This document shows positions 1 to 8,081 of a stretch of DNA of 43,440 nucleotides, one piece after another. Each line of letters opens with the position of its first letter. Within the stretch, counting starts at the first letter, position 1. This DNA is from Alcanivorax sp. S6407. GTDB lineage: Bacteria; Pseudomonadota; Gammaproteobacteria; Pseudomonadales; Alcanivoracaceae. The translations under genes were made by a program, and so were the position numbers. Under the pieces are notes generated by a model that had not been told where the DNA came from, searched no databases, and saw nothing but the letters and a program-made list of their open reading frames with translations. The stretch lies in the NCBI RefSeq assembly GCF_023016115.1, contig NZ_JALKBH010000004.1:286122-329561 (forward strand), given 5' to 3'.

Positions 1-121
1 CCATTGCTTCCCTATCCATGGCATACGGATGGATTACAGCACTTGTACCCGTATCCATGTTATTTGTGTAGTAACTCCACGCAGCAAAACCCAAAACAGC
101 CACAAGAAGAAAATTTTTCAA
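1..121 (-). CDS. Partial integron cassette gene, small exported or membrane protein (N-terminus only)
   Basis: The minus strand is open from a TTG at 121-119 to the window edge, giving 40 visible residues. They start with Lys-Asn and a hydrophobic stretch (FLLVAVLGFAAW) that looks like a signal peptide or membrane anchor, followed by a polar segment. A purine-rich GGGGTAGGGG lies just upstream as a possible ribosome binding site. The gene lies immediately left of an attC site and reads away from the integrase, as expected for the fourth cassette of the array. The start codon is a choice, because no ATG fits; the C-terminus is outside the window. I do not recognise the family. Confidence 0.45.
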   Translation of the reverse strand, partial: MKNFLLVAVLGFAAWSYYTNNMDTGTSAVIHPYAMDREAM

Positions 122-145
122 AACCCCTACCCCACGTTAATTTCG

Positions 146-241
146 CTATAACGCCTAGCTCAGCGGCTGGCAAAGCTGGCACGTATTTGCGTAGCAAATT
201 GAGTGACAGGTTTGACAGTCCATTGCAGCTACTTGTTATGG
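146..241 (-). other. attC recombination site (cassette 3)
   Basis: The two ends are CTATAAC (146-152) and GTTATGG (235-241), the imperfect inverse and core boxes of an attC site. Just inside, TAGCT pairs with its complement after a 3-nt unpaired spacer on each side (GCC versus the complement of CTT), the usual R-spacer-L layout. The CCATAAC end read on the minus strand is exactly complementary to the GTTATGG at the left edge of the attC at 682-733, as expected for the two ends of one cassette. Length is 96 bp. Confidence 0.8.
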
Positions 242-669
242 CTAACTTCATATCTAGCTGGGAAGTGCTCTCCTTTACAGAAAGTCACTCCCTCGCTTTG
301 TGTTAGTTTTATCTCAGCTAACTTCCCAATACCTGATGATGAAACATCATTCATCGCTGATGCTGAGTACCCATCCTTCTCTACACAGAAGTTCCAGCTA
401 TAGCTTTTAGAGCCATGTAACGTAAAGACGACCATTTGCCAGTATGCGTCTTTCTCTACTTTTCATTCACCATTTTCATCTGTTTTAAGTGATTCAGATT
501 CGAGCAAATCGCCGTAGGGATAAACTACTGTTGCGAATTTAACAGTGGCATCCTTTATAGGCAGACCATTCGCATCTGTAACACGAAAATTTATCTCTGG
601 CTTCTTTGTCGTGTAATAAGGAGCACATGCACTCAATATTAATACTGACATTAGCAGAATTATGCGCAT
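229..669 (-). pseudogene. Cassette 3 lipoprotein gene with one in-frame TGA stop
   Basis: From ATG 669 the product starts with a short lipoprotein signal (lipobox LSAC, Cys about residue 15). A beta-sandwich-like segment follows, ending in a TDENGE motif typical of carboxypeptidase-regulatory-like domains. A TGA at 465-463 interrupts the frame after 68 residues. The same frame then continues with 77 sense codons, including KVEKDAYWQ and WNFCVEKDG, to a TAG at 231-229 inside the attC. Ending at the attC is what a full-length cassette gene does, so the TGA probably breaks an original protein of about 146 residues. A working short protein, readthrough or a sequence error are the alternatives. 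It is the third cassette from the integrase. Confidence 0.65.
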
Positions 670-681
670 ACTCTCCTCAAG

Positions 682-733
682 CCATAACGCCGCGAGCAGC
701 GGCCGAAGGTCCGCTTGCCTTGCCTGGTTAAGT
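682..733 (-). other. attC recombination site (cassette 2)
   Basis: The ends are CCATAAC (682-688) and GTTAAGT (727-733); the latter fits GTTRRRY exactly. Inside, GCGAGCAGCGG on the left matches the complement GCAAGGCAAGCGG on the right with small bulges. At 52 bp it is a short attC, close to the lower limit. It separates the lipoprotein cassette from the apparently geneless cassette. Confidence 0.72.
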
Positions 734-958
734 GGTGACACACCAGCCTACCCAAGAACCAAGGTGTGAGCCTGCGAACCAGACTACATTTATGGCACCT
801 GCAAGGACTCAAACCCTGAAGACACCCCCAACCTCAAATGTGGCCGCCCACAACGAACGGGAAAGCCGAGTCACAACCTCATATTCTTCTAACGGCATCC
901 AAAAGCATGACTGTGGCACCAACTTGGAATCTTGCTCTGGAATAAATAAAGCAGAGCC
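734..958. other. Integron cassette 2 with no convincing gene
   Basis: This 225-bp stretch lies between two attC sites. On the minus strand the only frame starting inside it from ATG is 23 codons. A longer frame (1018-809) starts inside the neighbouring attC. A plus-strand frame (732-983) begins and ends inside attC sites and its Pro/Thr/Ser-rich composition is not persuasive. I see no ribosome binding site for any of them. The cassette may be non-coding, promoter-carrying or decayed. Confidence 0.5.
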
Positions 959-1063
959 ATTTAACGCCCGGCTCACCGGGTAAATTTTTGATGGCGACCT
1001 TTGTGCGGCCTTATGCACAAAGGGTGACAGCGGAAATTTATCCGATGCAGCCGCTTGTTATGA
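959..1063 (-). other. attC recombination site (cassette 1)
   Basis: The best attC in the window. The ends are ATTTAAC (959-965, exact RYYYAAC) and GTTATGA (1057-1063). Inside, CGGCT pairs with its complement after 3-nt spacers, and the stem extends through CCGGGTAAATTT on the left against GGAAATTTATCCG on the right with few mismatches. Length is 105 bp. Read from the integrase it closes the first cassette. Confidence 0.85.
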
Positions 1064-1064
1064 A

Positions 1065-1610
1065 TCACCATATAACCTTGGTTGTGTTTTCCATAGAAAG
1101 GAGGACCTCCTTTATCGAGGAAAACTCTATTGATTCGTGACGCGCATTGTTCATAATCGCCACCGCACCACCATCCAGATCATCATGAAAAATTAGGAAT
1201 GTGATAAATGGCCACCTGTATCGTATTTCTGCCTCACCAATATCAATTGAACTAAGAACTCGACCTTTCTCAAATACTTTGAATGTATTATGGCCAACTG
1301 TATAAGAGCGCGTGAGTTATCGACCATACATTACGCACATCCATGCCGACCCCAAACAAATCGGGATCACCACAATAGAGGTAGCAAAAAGAAAGGCGAC
1401 ATCAAGGCCTAGCCCGTTTTCTGCTAGGTTTGCCAGTATTAGGTAGTCCACAAAAAGGAATACACCTATCATGAACACGAACACTAGGGGGCCAGCATAT
1501 CGAAGCGCATACCCCATTATGCCGTAGCCATATTCGATCTCTCTCATCTCTTCCCCATAATTCATAACAGCGTATTCAGTCGAATCGTTCGACATATCTT
1601 TTTTCGACAT
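1065..1610 (-). pseudogene. Cassette 1 membrane protein gene with one in-frame TAA stop
   Basis: ATG 1610 begins a 97-residue product with an acidic N-terminus and two hydrophobic segments (about residues 38-60 and 71-93), stopping at TAA 1319-1317. The same frame continues for 83 more sense codons, including FEKGRV, IRYRWPFITFLIFHDD and SMENTTKVIW. It then stops at TGA 1067-1065, directly against the attC. The continuation looks protein-like and ends where cassette genes normally end. I infer an original two-TM protein of about 181 residues truncated by a nonsense mutation. I do not recognise the family. It is the cassette nearest the integrase, so it is the one most likely to be transcribed. 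Confidence 0.6.
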
Positions 1611-1771
1611 ATTTCTTCGCGAAGATAGCGATGAAATACATTTAATCTCAATTTACTCAGCCAGTTATTGGAAAAACAAGAACAATTCTCAACTGACAAA
1701 ACTCGAAGCAGCGGGTTATTTCCCGCACTCGGCCCTTCAGATTAAGCCGTCCCGGGCTCTATATTTCAATG

Positions 1772-1778
1772 ACTTAAC
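1772..1778 (-). other. Candidate attI core site
   Basis: ACTTAAC fits RYYYAAC, the complement of a GTTRRRY core. It lies about 94 bp upstream of the integrase start, between the integrase and the first cassette, where attI must be. It is the only exact match in 1611-1870. It does not perfectly complement the R'' box of cassette 1 (TCATAAC on the minus strand), so the exact junction is uncertain. The 160 bp between it and the cassette 1 start codon show no gene. Confidence 0.45.
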
Positions 1779-1820
1779 AAATTTTAAGAGATCTCTTACA
1801 ACTATTTCGGCGTCGTTCCG

Positions 1821-1845
1821 TTGAGCACGGCTCATCGTGAGCTCA
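1821..1845. repeat. Inverted repeat in the integrase leader
   Basis: TTGAGC-ACG (1821-1829) pairs with CGTGAGCTCAA (1835-1845), leaving a 2-nt bulge and a short loop. It ends 17 bp upstream of the integrase GGAGG. It could be an operator or an mRNA hairpin affecting intI translation. No LexA-type CTGT-N8-ACAG box is present nearby. Confidence 0.5.
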
Positions 1846-1871
1846 ATCTGACATCACACATGGAGGTCAGC

Positions 1872-2870
1872 ATGAGTAGTCGCACCAGAGATATCCCTGT
1901 CAATGTGCCTGAAAAGCCCGTCAAGCTTCTTGACCAATTTCGTTCCTGGCTTCGCGCCAATCATTATCGGTATCAGACCGAACAGACATATGTTCACTGG
2001 GTTGTGACATATATTCGTTATCACAATCTTAGGCATCCTCGAGAAATGAGTACCCCTGAGATTGAAGCCTTTCTGACTTACCTGGCAACTCAACGCCAAT
2101 GCAGCCCCGCCACACAAAAGGTCGCACTCAACAGCCTTAATTGCTTTTATCGAAAGTTCCTTAAAATTGACTTTCCTCCCCTGGAATTTCGCAGATCTCG
2201 CCAGTATCGCCGGCCCCCTGTTGTATTTACTGATGAGGAAGCACGCGCTGTTATCGATCAGCTCTCAGATCCTTTCAAACTTATGGCTGAATTAATGTAC
2301 GGCTCAGGCCTGAGGGTTTCAGAGACACTGCGACTCCGTATCAAGGATATCGATTTTGGACAGGGGCAATTGATTGTTCGGGAAGGAAAAGGCAACAAGG
2401 ACAGGATAACCGTTCTCTCTGATCAACTTCATGACCGGCTGAAGCTTCAGATAAATCTCGCCAGCAGTTATTACAAGTATGATCGACAGAATGGTGTCGG
2501 CCCCGCCTGGATGCCGCATGCGCTGGCCAGAAAGTATTCTGGAGAAGCATCACAGCTTGGCTGGCAGTTCATTTTCCCCTCCAACGAACCTGCGAAAGAT
2601 CCGCAAACCGGAATCATTCGCCGCCATCACCATCATCCTGACACCATTCGCAAACATATCAAGAAAGCCGCTCAGGAAGTCGGCCTCGTCAAACTCTGCG
2701 GCCCGCACACTTTCCGACATTCCTTTGCGACACGATTACTGGAAAGCGGCTACGACATCCGCACCGTTCAGGAGCTGCTGGGCCACAGTGACGTGTCCAC
2801 CACCGAGCGTTACCTGCATGTGATGAACCGGGGCGGACTGGGAGTGATCAGTCCGCTCGATCGGGGGTAG
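1872..2870 (+). CDS. intI: Integron integrase (IntI-type tyrosine recombinase)
   Basis: This site-specific recombinase inserts and excises gene cassettes at attI and attC. The 332-residue product has an N-terminal SAM-like core-binding domain (about 15-100) and a C-terminal catalytic domain. Visible catalytic residues are Arg in GSGLRVSE, Lys in REGKGNKDR, His-x-x-Arg in GPHTFRHSF, His in LGHSDV and the Tyr nucleophile in TERYLHV. The insertion around KYSGEASQLGWQFIFPS is the extra patch that separates IntI proteins from other tyrosine recombinases. ATG 1872 is chosen because GGAGG lies 5 bp upstream; a TTG at 1821 would need the leader inverted repeat to be coding. It is divergent from the cassette genes, the standard integron arrangement, and appears intact. 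Class cannot be assigned without alignment. Confidence 0.93.
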   Translation: MSSRTRDIPVNVPEKPVKLLDQFRSWLRANHYRYQTEQTYVHWVVTYIRYHNLRHPREMSTPEIEAFLTYLATQRQCSPATQKVALNSLNCFYRKFLKIDFPPLEFRRSRQYRRPPVVFTDEEARAVIDQLSDPFKLMAELMYGSGLRVSETLRLRIKDIDFGQGQLIVREGKGNKDRITVLSDQLHDRLKLQINLASSYYKYDRQNGVGPAWMPHALARKYSGEASQLGWQFIFPSNEPAKDPQTGIIRRHHHHPDTIRKHIKKAAQEVGLVKLCGPHTFRHSFATRLLESGYDIRTVQELLGHSDVSTTERYLHVMNRGGLGVISPLDRG

Positions 2871-3068
2871 GTAGGTGGGAGATTCAGCTTGCTTAACGAA
2901 GGGGATTTTGATCCCGGGTTTGTTCGCCCCTCCAGAGGGGCTCCTACAACAGGAACAGCAATACTTGGCAATCCGCCCTCAGTGAACTCTGTCCCCTCTG
3001 TGGTAAATCCGCTTTTGATCTTTGCGTGCTGCATGGCGTTAAGCGTGTTGCACGCTGCGAAGCGGCAT
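2871..3068. repeat. Intergenic repeats downstream of intI
   Basis: No gene is supported here. A REP-like half-site occurs near 2927-2952 (CCCCTCCAGAGGGGCTCC, a short palindrome ending in CTCCTACA). A degenerate GCGTGNN 7-bp-period stretch followed by GCGAAGCGGC occupies about 3026-3065, next to the terminator. Confidence 0.5.
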
Positions 3069-3095
3069 AAAAAACCCGGCTTGCGCCGGGTTTTT
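3069..3095 (-). terminator. Rho-independent terminator, bidirectional
   Basis: A CCCGGC / GCCGGG stem with a TTGC loop is flanked by A6 on the left and T5 on the right. It can end the gcv operon (minus) and intI transcripts (plus). Confidence 0.85.
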
Positions 3096-3124
3096 ATCGC
3101 TTGCAGGCAAGCTCCCACAGGGGC

Positions 3125-4591
3125 TTATTCGCTCCAGGTGAGATCCAGCTCGCGAGCAGCTTTCACGTCATCCAGGCGGCGCACTGGCTGGGTGAAGGGC
3201 GCTTCCTTGACCATGTCGGGTTCGGTGCGTGCTTCTTCCAGGATGGCGGCCATGGCATCGACGAACTCGTCCAGGGCTTCCTTGCTTTCGGTTTCGGTGG
3301 GCTCGATGAGGAAGCACTCCGGCACCAGCAGCGGGAAGTAGGTGGTCGGTGCGTGCTGGTTGTAGTCCAGCAGGCGCTTGGCGATATCCATGGCGGTCAC
3401 ACCCAGCTCTTTCGCTTCTTTGGCGAAAGTAAGGATGAATTCATGGCTGGCACGGCGATCCGGGTAGGCGGCGGTGCAACCGATGGCCTCCAGACGCTTG
3501 AGCAGGTAGTTGGCTGCCAGGGTGGAGAACTCGCCCACCCGGATCATGCCTTCACGTCCCAGGGAACGAGCATAGTAGTAGGCGCGCAGCAGAACACCCG
3601 CGTTGCCCATGAAGGCACTGAGGTGGCCGATGCTGGTGCCGAGGATATCGGTATCGATCCAGTGATAGCTGCCGTCATCACGCTGGCCTGCCATGGGGGT
3701 GGGCAGGTAAGGCAGCAGACGTTCGGACACACCGACCGGGCCTGCACCAGGACCACCGCCGCCGTGCGGGGTAGCAAAGGTCTTGTGCAGGTTCATGTGG
3801 ATCACGTCGAAGCCCATGTCGCCGGGACGCACCTTGCCGAGGATGGCGTTCAGGTTGGCGCCATCATAGTAGAGCAGGCCCCCGGCTTCGTGGACGGTCT
3901 TGGCGATGGCTTCGATCTGCCGTTCGAACACGCCACAGGTGCTGGGGTTGGTCATCATCAGGCCGGCAGTCTGCGGACCGCAGGCGGCTTTCAGCGCCTC
4001 CAGATCCACGTCGCCATCCTTGCCTACCGGCACTTCACGCACCTTGTAGCCACACATGACAGCGGTGGCCGGGTTGGTGCCGTGGGCGGCTTCCGGGATC
4101 AGGATTTCGGTACGCTCGTCGTCACCACGGGCGTCGTGGTAGGCGCGAATCATGGCCACACCGGCGAACTCGCCCTGGGCGCCGGCCATGGGCGCGAGGG
4201 ATACCCCCTTCATGCCGGTGACTTCCTTGAGGAAGTTCTGCAGCTCATACATGCAGCTGAGGAAACCCTGACTGTGGCTTTCCGGCGCCAGCGGGTGGCG
4301 GTTCAGGAACCCCGGCAGCATGGCGGCACGGTTGGCGCCGCGGGGGTTGTACTTCATGGTGCAGGAGCCCAGCGGGTAGAACTGCTTGTCGATGGCGAAG
4401 TTCTTGCTGGAGAGGTTGGTATAGTGACGCACCACCTGCATTTCGGACACTTCCGGCAGGGCCGGCTTTTGTTTGCGGCGCAGTTGCGCGGGAATGGCAC
4501 TGAGCTTGTCTTCTGCCAGTGCTTTCGGCGCCTGGGAGACGGCGCTGCGGCCCGGGTGAGACAGTTGGAAAATCAGTTTGGTCTCGCTCAT
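3125..4591 (-). CDS. gcvPB: Glycine dehydrogenase (decarboxylating), subunit 2 (P-protein beta)
   Basis: This is the C-terminal half of the two-subunit P-protein of the glycine cleavage system. It is PLP-dependent: it decarboxylates glycine and passes the aminomethyl group to lipoyl-GcvH in the cytosol. The 488 residues include the PLP-lysine motif NLHKTF (Lys about 270), followed by a Gly-rich [11 protein letters not shown] loop, plus EAAHGTNPA and YYDGANLNA, characteristic of the family. Its ATG overlaps the gcvPA stop by the ATGA arrangement, so the two subunits are translationally coupled. It is the last gene of gcvT-H-PA-PB and is followed by a strong terminator. Length is normal for the split form; E. 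coli carries a single fused GcvP instead. Confidence 0.96.
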   Translation of the reverse strand: MSETKLIFQLSHPGRSAVSQAPKALAEDKLSAIPAQLRRKQKPALPEVSEMQVVRHYTNLSSKNFAIDKQFYPLGSCTMKYNPRGANRAAMLPGFLNRHPLAPESHSQGFLSCMYELQNFLKEVTGMKGVSLAPMAGAQGEFAGVAMIRAYHDARGDDERTEILIPEAAHGTNPATAVMCGYKVREVPVGKDGDVDLEALKAACGPQTAGLMMTNPSTCGVFERQIEAIAKTVHEAGGLLYYDGANLNAILGKVRPGDMGFDVIHMNLHKTFATPHGGGGPGAGPVGVSERLLPYLPTPMAGQRDDGSYHWIDTDILGTSIGHLSAFMGNAGVLLRAYYYARSLGREGMIRVGEFSTLAANYLLKRLEAIGCTAAYPDRRASHEFILTFAKEAKELGVTAMDIAKRLLDYNQHAPTTYFPLLVPECFLIEPTETESKEALDEFVDAMAAILEEARTEPDMVKEAPFTQPVRRLDDVKAARELDLTWSE

Positions 4592-5946
4592 GCCAGCACC
4601 TCCTTCAAAGCCACTGCAAACAAATCCAGATCGCCTTCGCTGTGCACTTCGGTGGCGTTGACCAGGATGGCGTTTGGCAGGTTGTAGTCTTTCGCCAGGC
4701 TGACACCGCCCAGCACATCTTTCTCGGCCAGTTGGGCCAGCACGTCATCGGCTTCTTTTGGCAGCGTCAGTACCACTTCGTGGAAGGTGGGAGCGGTAAA
4801 GGCACGCTCCACGCCGGCGATGGCGGTGAGTTTTTCCGCCAGTGCCTGGGTGTTGGCATGGCAGTGGGCCGCCACGTTGGTGAGGCCATCCGGTCCCAGC
4901 AGAGAGGTATAGATGGTGGCCGCGGTCATGGCCAGGCCCTGGTTGGTACAGATGTTACTGGTGGCCTTGGAACGACGGATATGCTGTTCGCGGGCCTGCA
5001 GGGTCAGGGTGAAACCCTGTTTGCCTTCCATGTCCACAGTGCGGCCAATGATGCGGCCGGGCATCTGGCGCACGTGTTTCTGTTTGCAGCACATGAAGCC
5101 GAAGTAGGGACCACCGGAAGACAGCGGTACGCCCAGCGGCTGACCTTCGCCCACTACGATATCCGCACCGTCGCTGCCCCACTCACCGGGAGGCGTCAGT
5201 AGCGCCAGGGAAGTCGGATTGACCACCGCGATGACCAGCATGCCGTTGGCCTGGGCCCAGTCGGTGAGCGCATCCACGTCTTCAAGAGAACCGAAGAAGT
5301 TGGGCTGGCTGATCACCAGGGCGGCATAGTCTTCGCCTTCATAGGGCTTGAGCGCATCCAGCGGGGTCTGGCCAGTGGCGGCATCGAAGCCCACCATCTC
5401 CAGCGCCACATCCTGGTTTTCCACGATGGCCTTGGTGGCGGCGGTGTAGCGCGGGTTCAGGGCGGTGGGCACCAGTACCTTGCGGGACTTGCTCTTGCGA
5501 TTGGCGCGCAGGCTCATCAGCACCGCTTCGGCCAGGCCAGAGGCGCCGTCGTAGACGGAGGCGTTACTCACATCCATGCCGGTAAGGCGGGTCATCAGGG
5601 TCTGGAATTCGTAGATCACCTGCAGGGTGCCCTGACTGGCCTCCGCCTGATACGGGGTGTAGGCCGTATAGAACTCACCGCGGGTGGCAATCTCCCATAC
5701 CGCTGCCGGAATATGGTGCTGGTAGGCACCGGCGCCAATGAAGCTCACCGCGCCCGCGTCCATGGCGGCGCGCTCGTTCATCAAACGCGTCACTTCCATT
5801 TCGCTCAAACCGTCGGGCAGCGCGTCCAGCTTGCCGGCCGCTTTCAGGTGCGCGGGAATTTCATCGAACAGATCTTCGATGCTGTCGGCGCCAATGGCGT
5901 CGAGCATGGCACGCACGTCATCGGGGGTATGGGGGATGTAAGGCAT
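4588..5946 (-). CDS. gcvPA: Glycine dehydrogenase (decarboxylating), subunit 1 (P-protein alpha)
   Basis: The N-terminal half of the split P-protein is 452 residues and starts [10 protein letters not shown], as usual for GcvPA. Family signatures visible are [15 protein letters not shown] near residue 70 and [13 protein letters not shown], followed by [19 protein letters not shown]. It has the PLP-transferase fold but lacks the PLP lysine, which sits in GcvPB; the two form the active heterodimeric unit. It lies 165 bp downstream of gcvH, a gap filled by an inverted pair of heptad arrays and a hairpin, so expression of the P subunits may differ from that of gcvT-gcvH. It overlaps gcvPB by 4 bp. 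Confidence 0.96.
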   Translation of the reverse strand: MPYIPHTPDDVRAMLDAIGADSIEDLFDEIPAHLKAAGKLDALPDGLSEMEVTRLMNERAAMDAGAVSFIGAGAYQHHIPAAVWEIATRGEFYTAYTPYQAEASQGTLQVIYEFQTLMTRLTGMDVSNASVYDGASGLAEAVLMSLRANRKSKSRKVLVPTALNPRYTAATKAIVENQDVALEMVGFDAATGQTPLDALKPYEGEDYAALVISQPNFFGSLEDVDALTDWAQANGMLVIAVVNPTSLALLTPPGEWGSDGADIVVGEGQPLGVPLSSGGPYFGFMCCKQKHVRQMPGRIIGRTVDMEGKQGFTLTLQAREQHIRRSKATSNICTNQGLAMTAATIYTSLLGPDGLTNVAAHCHANTQALAEKLTAIAGVERAFTAPTFHEVVLTLPKEADDVLAQLAEKDVLGGVSLAKDYNLPNAILVNATEVHSEGDLDLFAVALKEVLA

Positions 5947-6010
5947 GGGGGTACCTGGTCAGGTTGGGTTTGGCTTTGGGTCCGCAGCGCTTCACTCACG
6001 CTGGAGACTA

Positions 6011-6089
6011 GCTACAAGCTGCAAGCTTCAAGCGACAAGGAAAACCGGGGTTAGGGTTTAGCTTGCAGCTTGTGGCTTGTAGCTTGCCG
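6011..6089. repeat. Inverted pair of 7-bp-period arrays (GCTTGNA family)
   Basis: The left arm (6011-6038) repeats CAAGCNN and the right arm (6059-6089) repeats the complement GCTTGNN, each with a 7-bp step. They are separated by about 20 bp, so the RNA or single strand could form a long imperfect hairpin. The right arm ends 22 bp before the gcvH stop codon. Confidence 0.8.
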
Positions 6090-6091
6090 CT

Positions 6092-6118
6092 GCGAATAAC
6101 GGTAATGCCGTTATTCGC
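6092..6118 (-). repeat. Perfect hairpin spanning the gcvH stop codon
   Basis: GCGAATAACGG (6092-6102) is exactly complementary to CCGTTATTCGC (6108-6118) with a 5-nt loop. The gcvH stop (6113-6111) lies inside the right arm. There is no T-tract, so it is probably an mRNA 3'-end stabiliser or attenuator between gcvH and gcvPA rather than a classical terminator. Confidence 0.65.
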
Positions 6119-6497
6119 TTTCGATCTGCGCCTGGTACTGGTCGGCGGTGAGCAGGTTGTCGAGATCGGTTTCTTCGCTCATGGCGATCTTGAACAGCCA
6201 GCCACCTTCATAGGGGGCGCTGTTGACCAGCTCGGGCTCGTCTTCCAGGGCTTCGTTGATTTCCACGATTTCACCGGACACCGGGGCGTAGATATCGGAG
6301 GCCGCTTTTACGGATTCCACCACACCGGCTTCGTCGCCCGCGGCAACTACCTGACCCACTTCCGGCAGCTCCACATATACCAGGTCGCCCATGGCGTCCT
6401 GGGCGTGGGCGGTGATACCCACGGTCACTGTGCCATCTTCATTTTTGGCCCATTCGTGGCTGCTGGCATAACGCAGTTCGGCGGGGATCTCGCTCAT
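6111..6497 (-). CDS. gcvH: Glycine cleavage system H protein
   Basis: This lipoyl carrier shuttles the aminomethyl intermediate from the P-protein to the T-protein. It is 128 residues, the usual length, starting [16 protein letters not shown]. The lipoylation site is Lys64 in the motif [17 protein letters not shown] chose ATG 6497 because GGAG lies about 9 nt upstream and homologues start here; an upstream in-frame ATG at 6548 would add 17 unsupported residues. It is second in the operon, 185 bp after gcvT. That gap contains a REP-like inverted repeat and a GCGTGNN array. Confidence 0.97.
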   Translation of the reverse strand: MSEIPAELRYASSHEWAKNEDGTVTVGITAHAQDAMGDLVYVELPEVGQVVAAGDEAGVVESVKAASDIYAPVSGEIVEINEALEDEPELVNSAPYEGGWLFKIAMSEETDLDNLLTADQYQAQIESE

Positions 6498-6572
6498 TGT
6501 TGGCTCTCCTTGTTGAGTCACTGCACGCAACATGCTTTTCGCACGCACGCTGAAAAATATGGAATGATTTTC

Positions 6573-6640
6573 TGTAGGAGCCTGCCTGCAGGCGATCTTG
6601 CCTGAAAATCAAAAGATCGCTTGCAGGCAAGCTCCTACGG
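6573..6640. repeat. REP-like inverted repeat
   Basis: TGTAGGAGC with CTGCCTGCAGGCGATCTT on the left is mirrored by AAGATCGCTTGCAGGC and AAGCTCCTAC on the right, around a short loop. It resembles the GTAGGAGC...GCTCCTAC REP elements of pseudomonads and recurs, in part or whole, throughout this window. Confidence 0.75.
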
Positions 6641-6652
6641 TGGCCGCTCCAG

Positions 6653-6682
6653 GCGTGTTGCGTGAAGCGTGCCGCGTGTTGC
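6653..6682. repeat. 7-bp-period array (GCGTGNN family) touching the gcvT stop
   Basis: Four tandem GCGTGNN units end exactly at the base before the gcvT stop codon (6685-6683). Confidence 0.8.
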
Positions 6683-7762
6683 TTAAATCTCTTTATAAAC
6701 CGCTTGGCCGTTGCGCACGAAGGGGGCTTTTACCACCTGGGCCGGCTGGCGCTTGTTGCGGATTTCCACTTCCACCTTGCCGCTGGCACCGGCGGGCAGA
6801 CGCGCCAGGGCAATGGACTTGCCCAGGGTCGGTGAAAAAGTGCCGCTGGTGATCTCGCCTTCTTCATCGTTGGGCAAAATCACTTTCTGGTGAGCGCGCA
6901 GTACGCCCTTGCCTTCCAGTACCAGGCCAACCAGTTCGGCGTGGCCGTTTTGCTGCTGGTTAAGCAGCGGCTGTCGACCGATAAAATCACGGTCATTCAG
7001 CACCAGAGTCCAGCCCATGTTGGCTTCCCACGGCGTAATATTCTCGTCCATGTCGTTGCCGTACAGGTTCATGCCGGCTTCCAGACGCAGGGTATCGCGG
7101 GCGCCGAGGCCCGCCGGGGCCACGCCCGCCGCCAGCAGCTGATCCCACAGGGCCACTGCATCGGCGTTGGGCAGCATGATTTCCACGCCGTCTTCGCCGG
7201 TGTAGCCGGTGCGGGCGATCATCCAGTCGCCGTCTTCGGCGAAGCCGAAAATCTTCAGGCTGTTCACGGCATCCGCCTTGTTTCCCTCCAGCAGACCGGC
7301 CAGCATGGCGCGGGCCTCTGGGCCCTGGACCGCGAGCATGGCGAGGTAGGGGCGCTCCTGGATATCCACGGCAAAACCGCCGGCCTGCTTTTCCATCCAG
7401 TCCAGATCGGTTTCCCGGGTGGCACAGTTCACCACCAGGCGGAAATCGTTATCGCGCTTGTAGACGATCAGATCATCAATCACGCCACCGCGCTCATTGA
7501 GCATGCCGCTGTAAAGAGCACGGCCGGGCTCGATGCGATCCACATCGTTGGCCAGCAGATGACGCAGGAAATCACGGGCACCGGCACCGGCCACATCGAC
7601 CACGGTCATGTGCGACACATCGAAGACGCCAGCCTTCTGGCGCACCGCATGGTGCTCCTCGATCTGGGAACCGTAGTTGATCGGCATATCCCAGCCGCCA
7701 AAATCCACCATCTTGCCGGCCGCAGCTACATGCGCGTCGTACAAGGCTGTGCGATGACCCAT
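6683..7762 (-). CDS. gcvT: Glycine cleavage system aminomethyltransferase (T-protein)
   Basis: This enzyme transfers the methylene group from aminomethyl-lipoyl-GcvH to tetrahydrofolate and releases ammonia. The product is 359 residues, normal for the family. It shows the N-terminal TALYDAH and VDFGGWDMPINYG motifs, the folate-binding region with TRTGYTGEDGVEI (written here as IARTGYTGEDG) and LGARDTLRLEAGMNLYG. I took ATG 7762 because it gives the family N-terminus; an open frame extends to 7984 but through repeats and a promoter. A TATAAT box 29 bp upstream supports this start. It is the first gene of the operon. Confidence 0.96.
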   Translation of the reverse strand: MGHRTALYDAHVAAAGKMVDFGGWDMPINYGSQIEEHHAVRQKAGVFDVSHMTVVDVAGAGARDFLRHLLANDVDRIEPGRALYSGMLNERGGVIDDLIVYKRDNDFRLVVNCATRETDLDWMEKQAGGFAVDIQERPYLAMLAVQGPEARAMLAGLLEGNKADAVNSLKIFGFAEDGDWMIARTGYTGEDGVEIMLPNADAVALWDQLLAAGVAPAGLGARDTLRLEAGMNLYGNDMDENITPWEANMGWTLVLNDRDFIGRQPLLNQQQNGHAELVGLVLEGKGVLRAHQKVILPNDEEGEITSGTFSPTLGKSIALARLPAGASGKVEVEIRNKRQPAQVVKAPFVRNGQAVYKEI

Positions 7763-7790
7763 AACTTCACCACTGCTCAAATGAGGGGCA

Positions 7791-7796
7791 ATTATA
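7791..7796 (-). promoter_or_regulatory. -10 box of the gcvT promoter
   Basis: TATAAT on the minus strand, exact consensus, 29 bp upstream of the gcvT ATG. The -35 region (around 7814-7820) is poor, so an activator may help. The resulting leader would be about 20 nt, too short for a riboswitch. Confidence 0.6.
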
Positions 7797-7920
7797 TCCG
7801 CCAGAAGCCTGTGGGAATAGGGTGGCGGGATGGACAGGTGGGGCTTCGGAGCCAGTAACAGGGTGTCTACCGGGCAGCAGCGGCCTCTCCATCGGTGATG
7901 GCGGGTGATGAAGATAGTGG

Positions 7921-8002
7921 CGAGGTACGAGGAGCAAGTTGCGAAGTGCAAAACCCGATCGTACTGACAGTATGCCTTTCGCAACTCGAAACTCGTTACT
8001 CG
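7921..8002. repeat. Inverted pair of 7-bp-period arrays (CTCGNAA family)
   Basis: The left arm (7921-7949) has degenerate CGAGNNN units. The right arm (7979-8002) is a clean run of ACTCGNA units. They face each other across about 30 bp. Confidence 0.7.
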
Positions 8003-8081
8003 CTGGCGCTCGGATCGTCATGCGAGCATGGACTCCTACAAAACCAAGAGCCCCCAGTACAGCCCCCCGGTTTGGTCTTTC

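Noticed and set aside
790-816. tRNA-like T-arm in cassette 2 (minus strand, stem CAGGG/CCTTG around TTTGAGT)
   Set aside because: No matching 5' acceptor strand, D-arm or anticodon arm is found upstream, and T-loop position 56 is T instead of C. Probably chance.
1779-1871. LexA box controlling intI
   Set aside because: No CTGT-N8-ACAG or close variant was found between the candidate attI and the integrase start.
3101-4687. Long plus-strand open frames opposite gcvPB, tkt (38723-40813), the lipoproteins (8365-10002) and others
   Set aside because: They are antisense to strongly conserved genes, have composition expected of high-GC shadow frames and lack ribosome binding sites.
7763-7930. Glycine riboswitch upstream of gcvT
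   Set aside because: On the minus strand GGAGAGGC and CTCCGAAG occur in suggestive order, but the conserved AAAAGGAC-type segment and a second aptamer are missing. The best promoter lies downstream of them.
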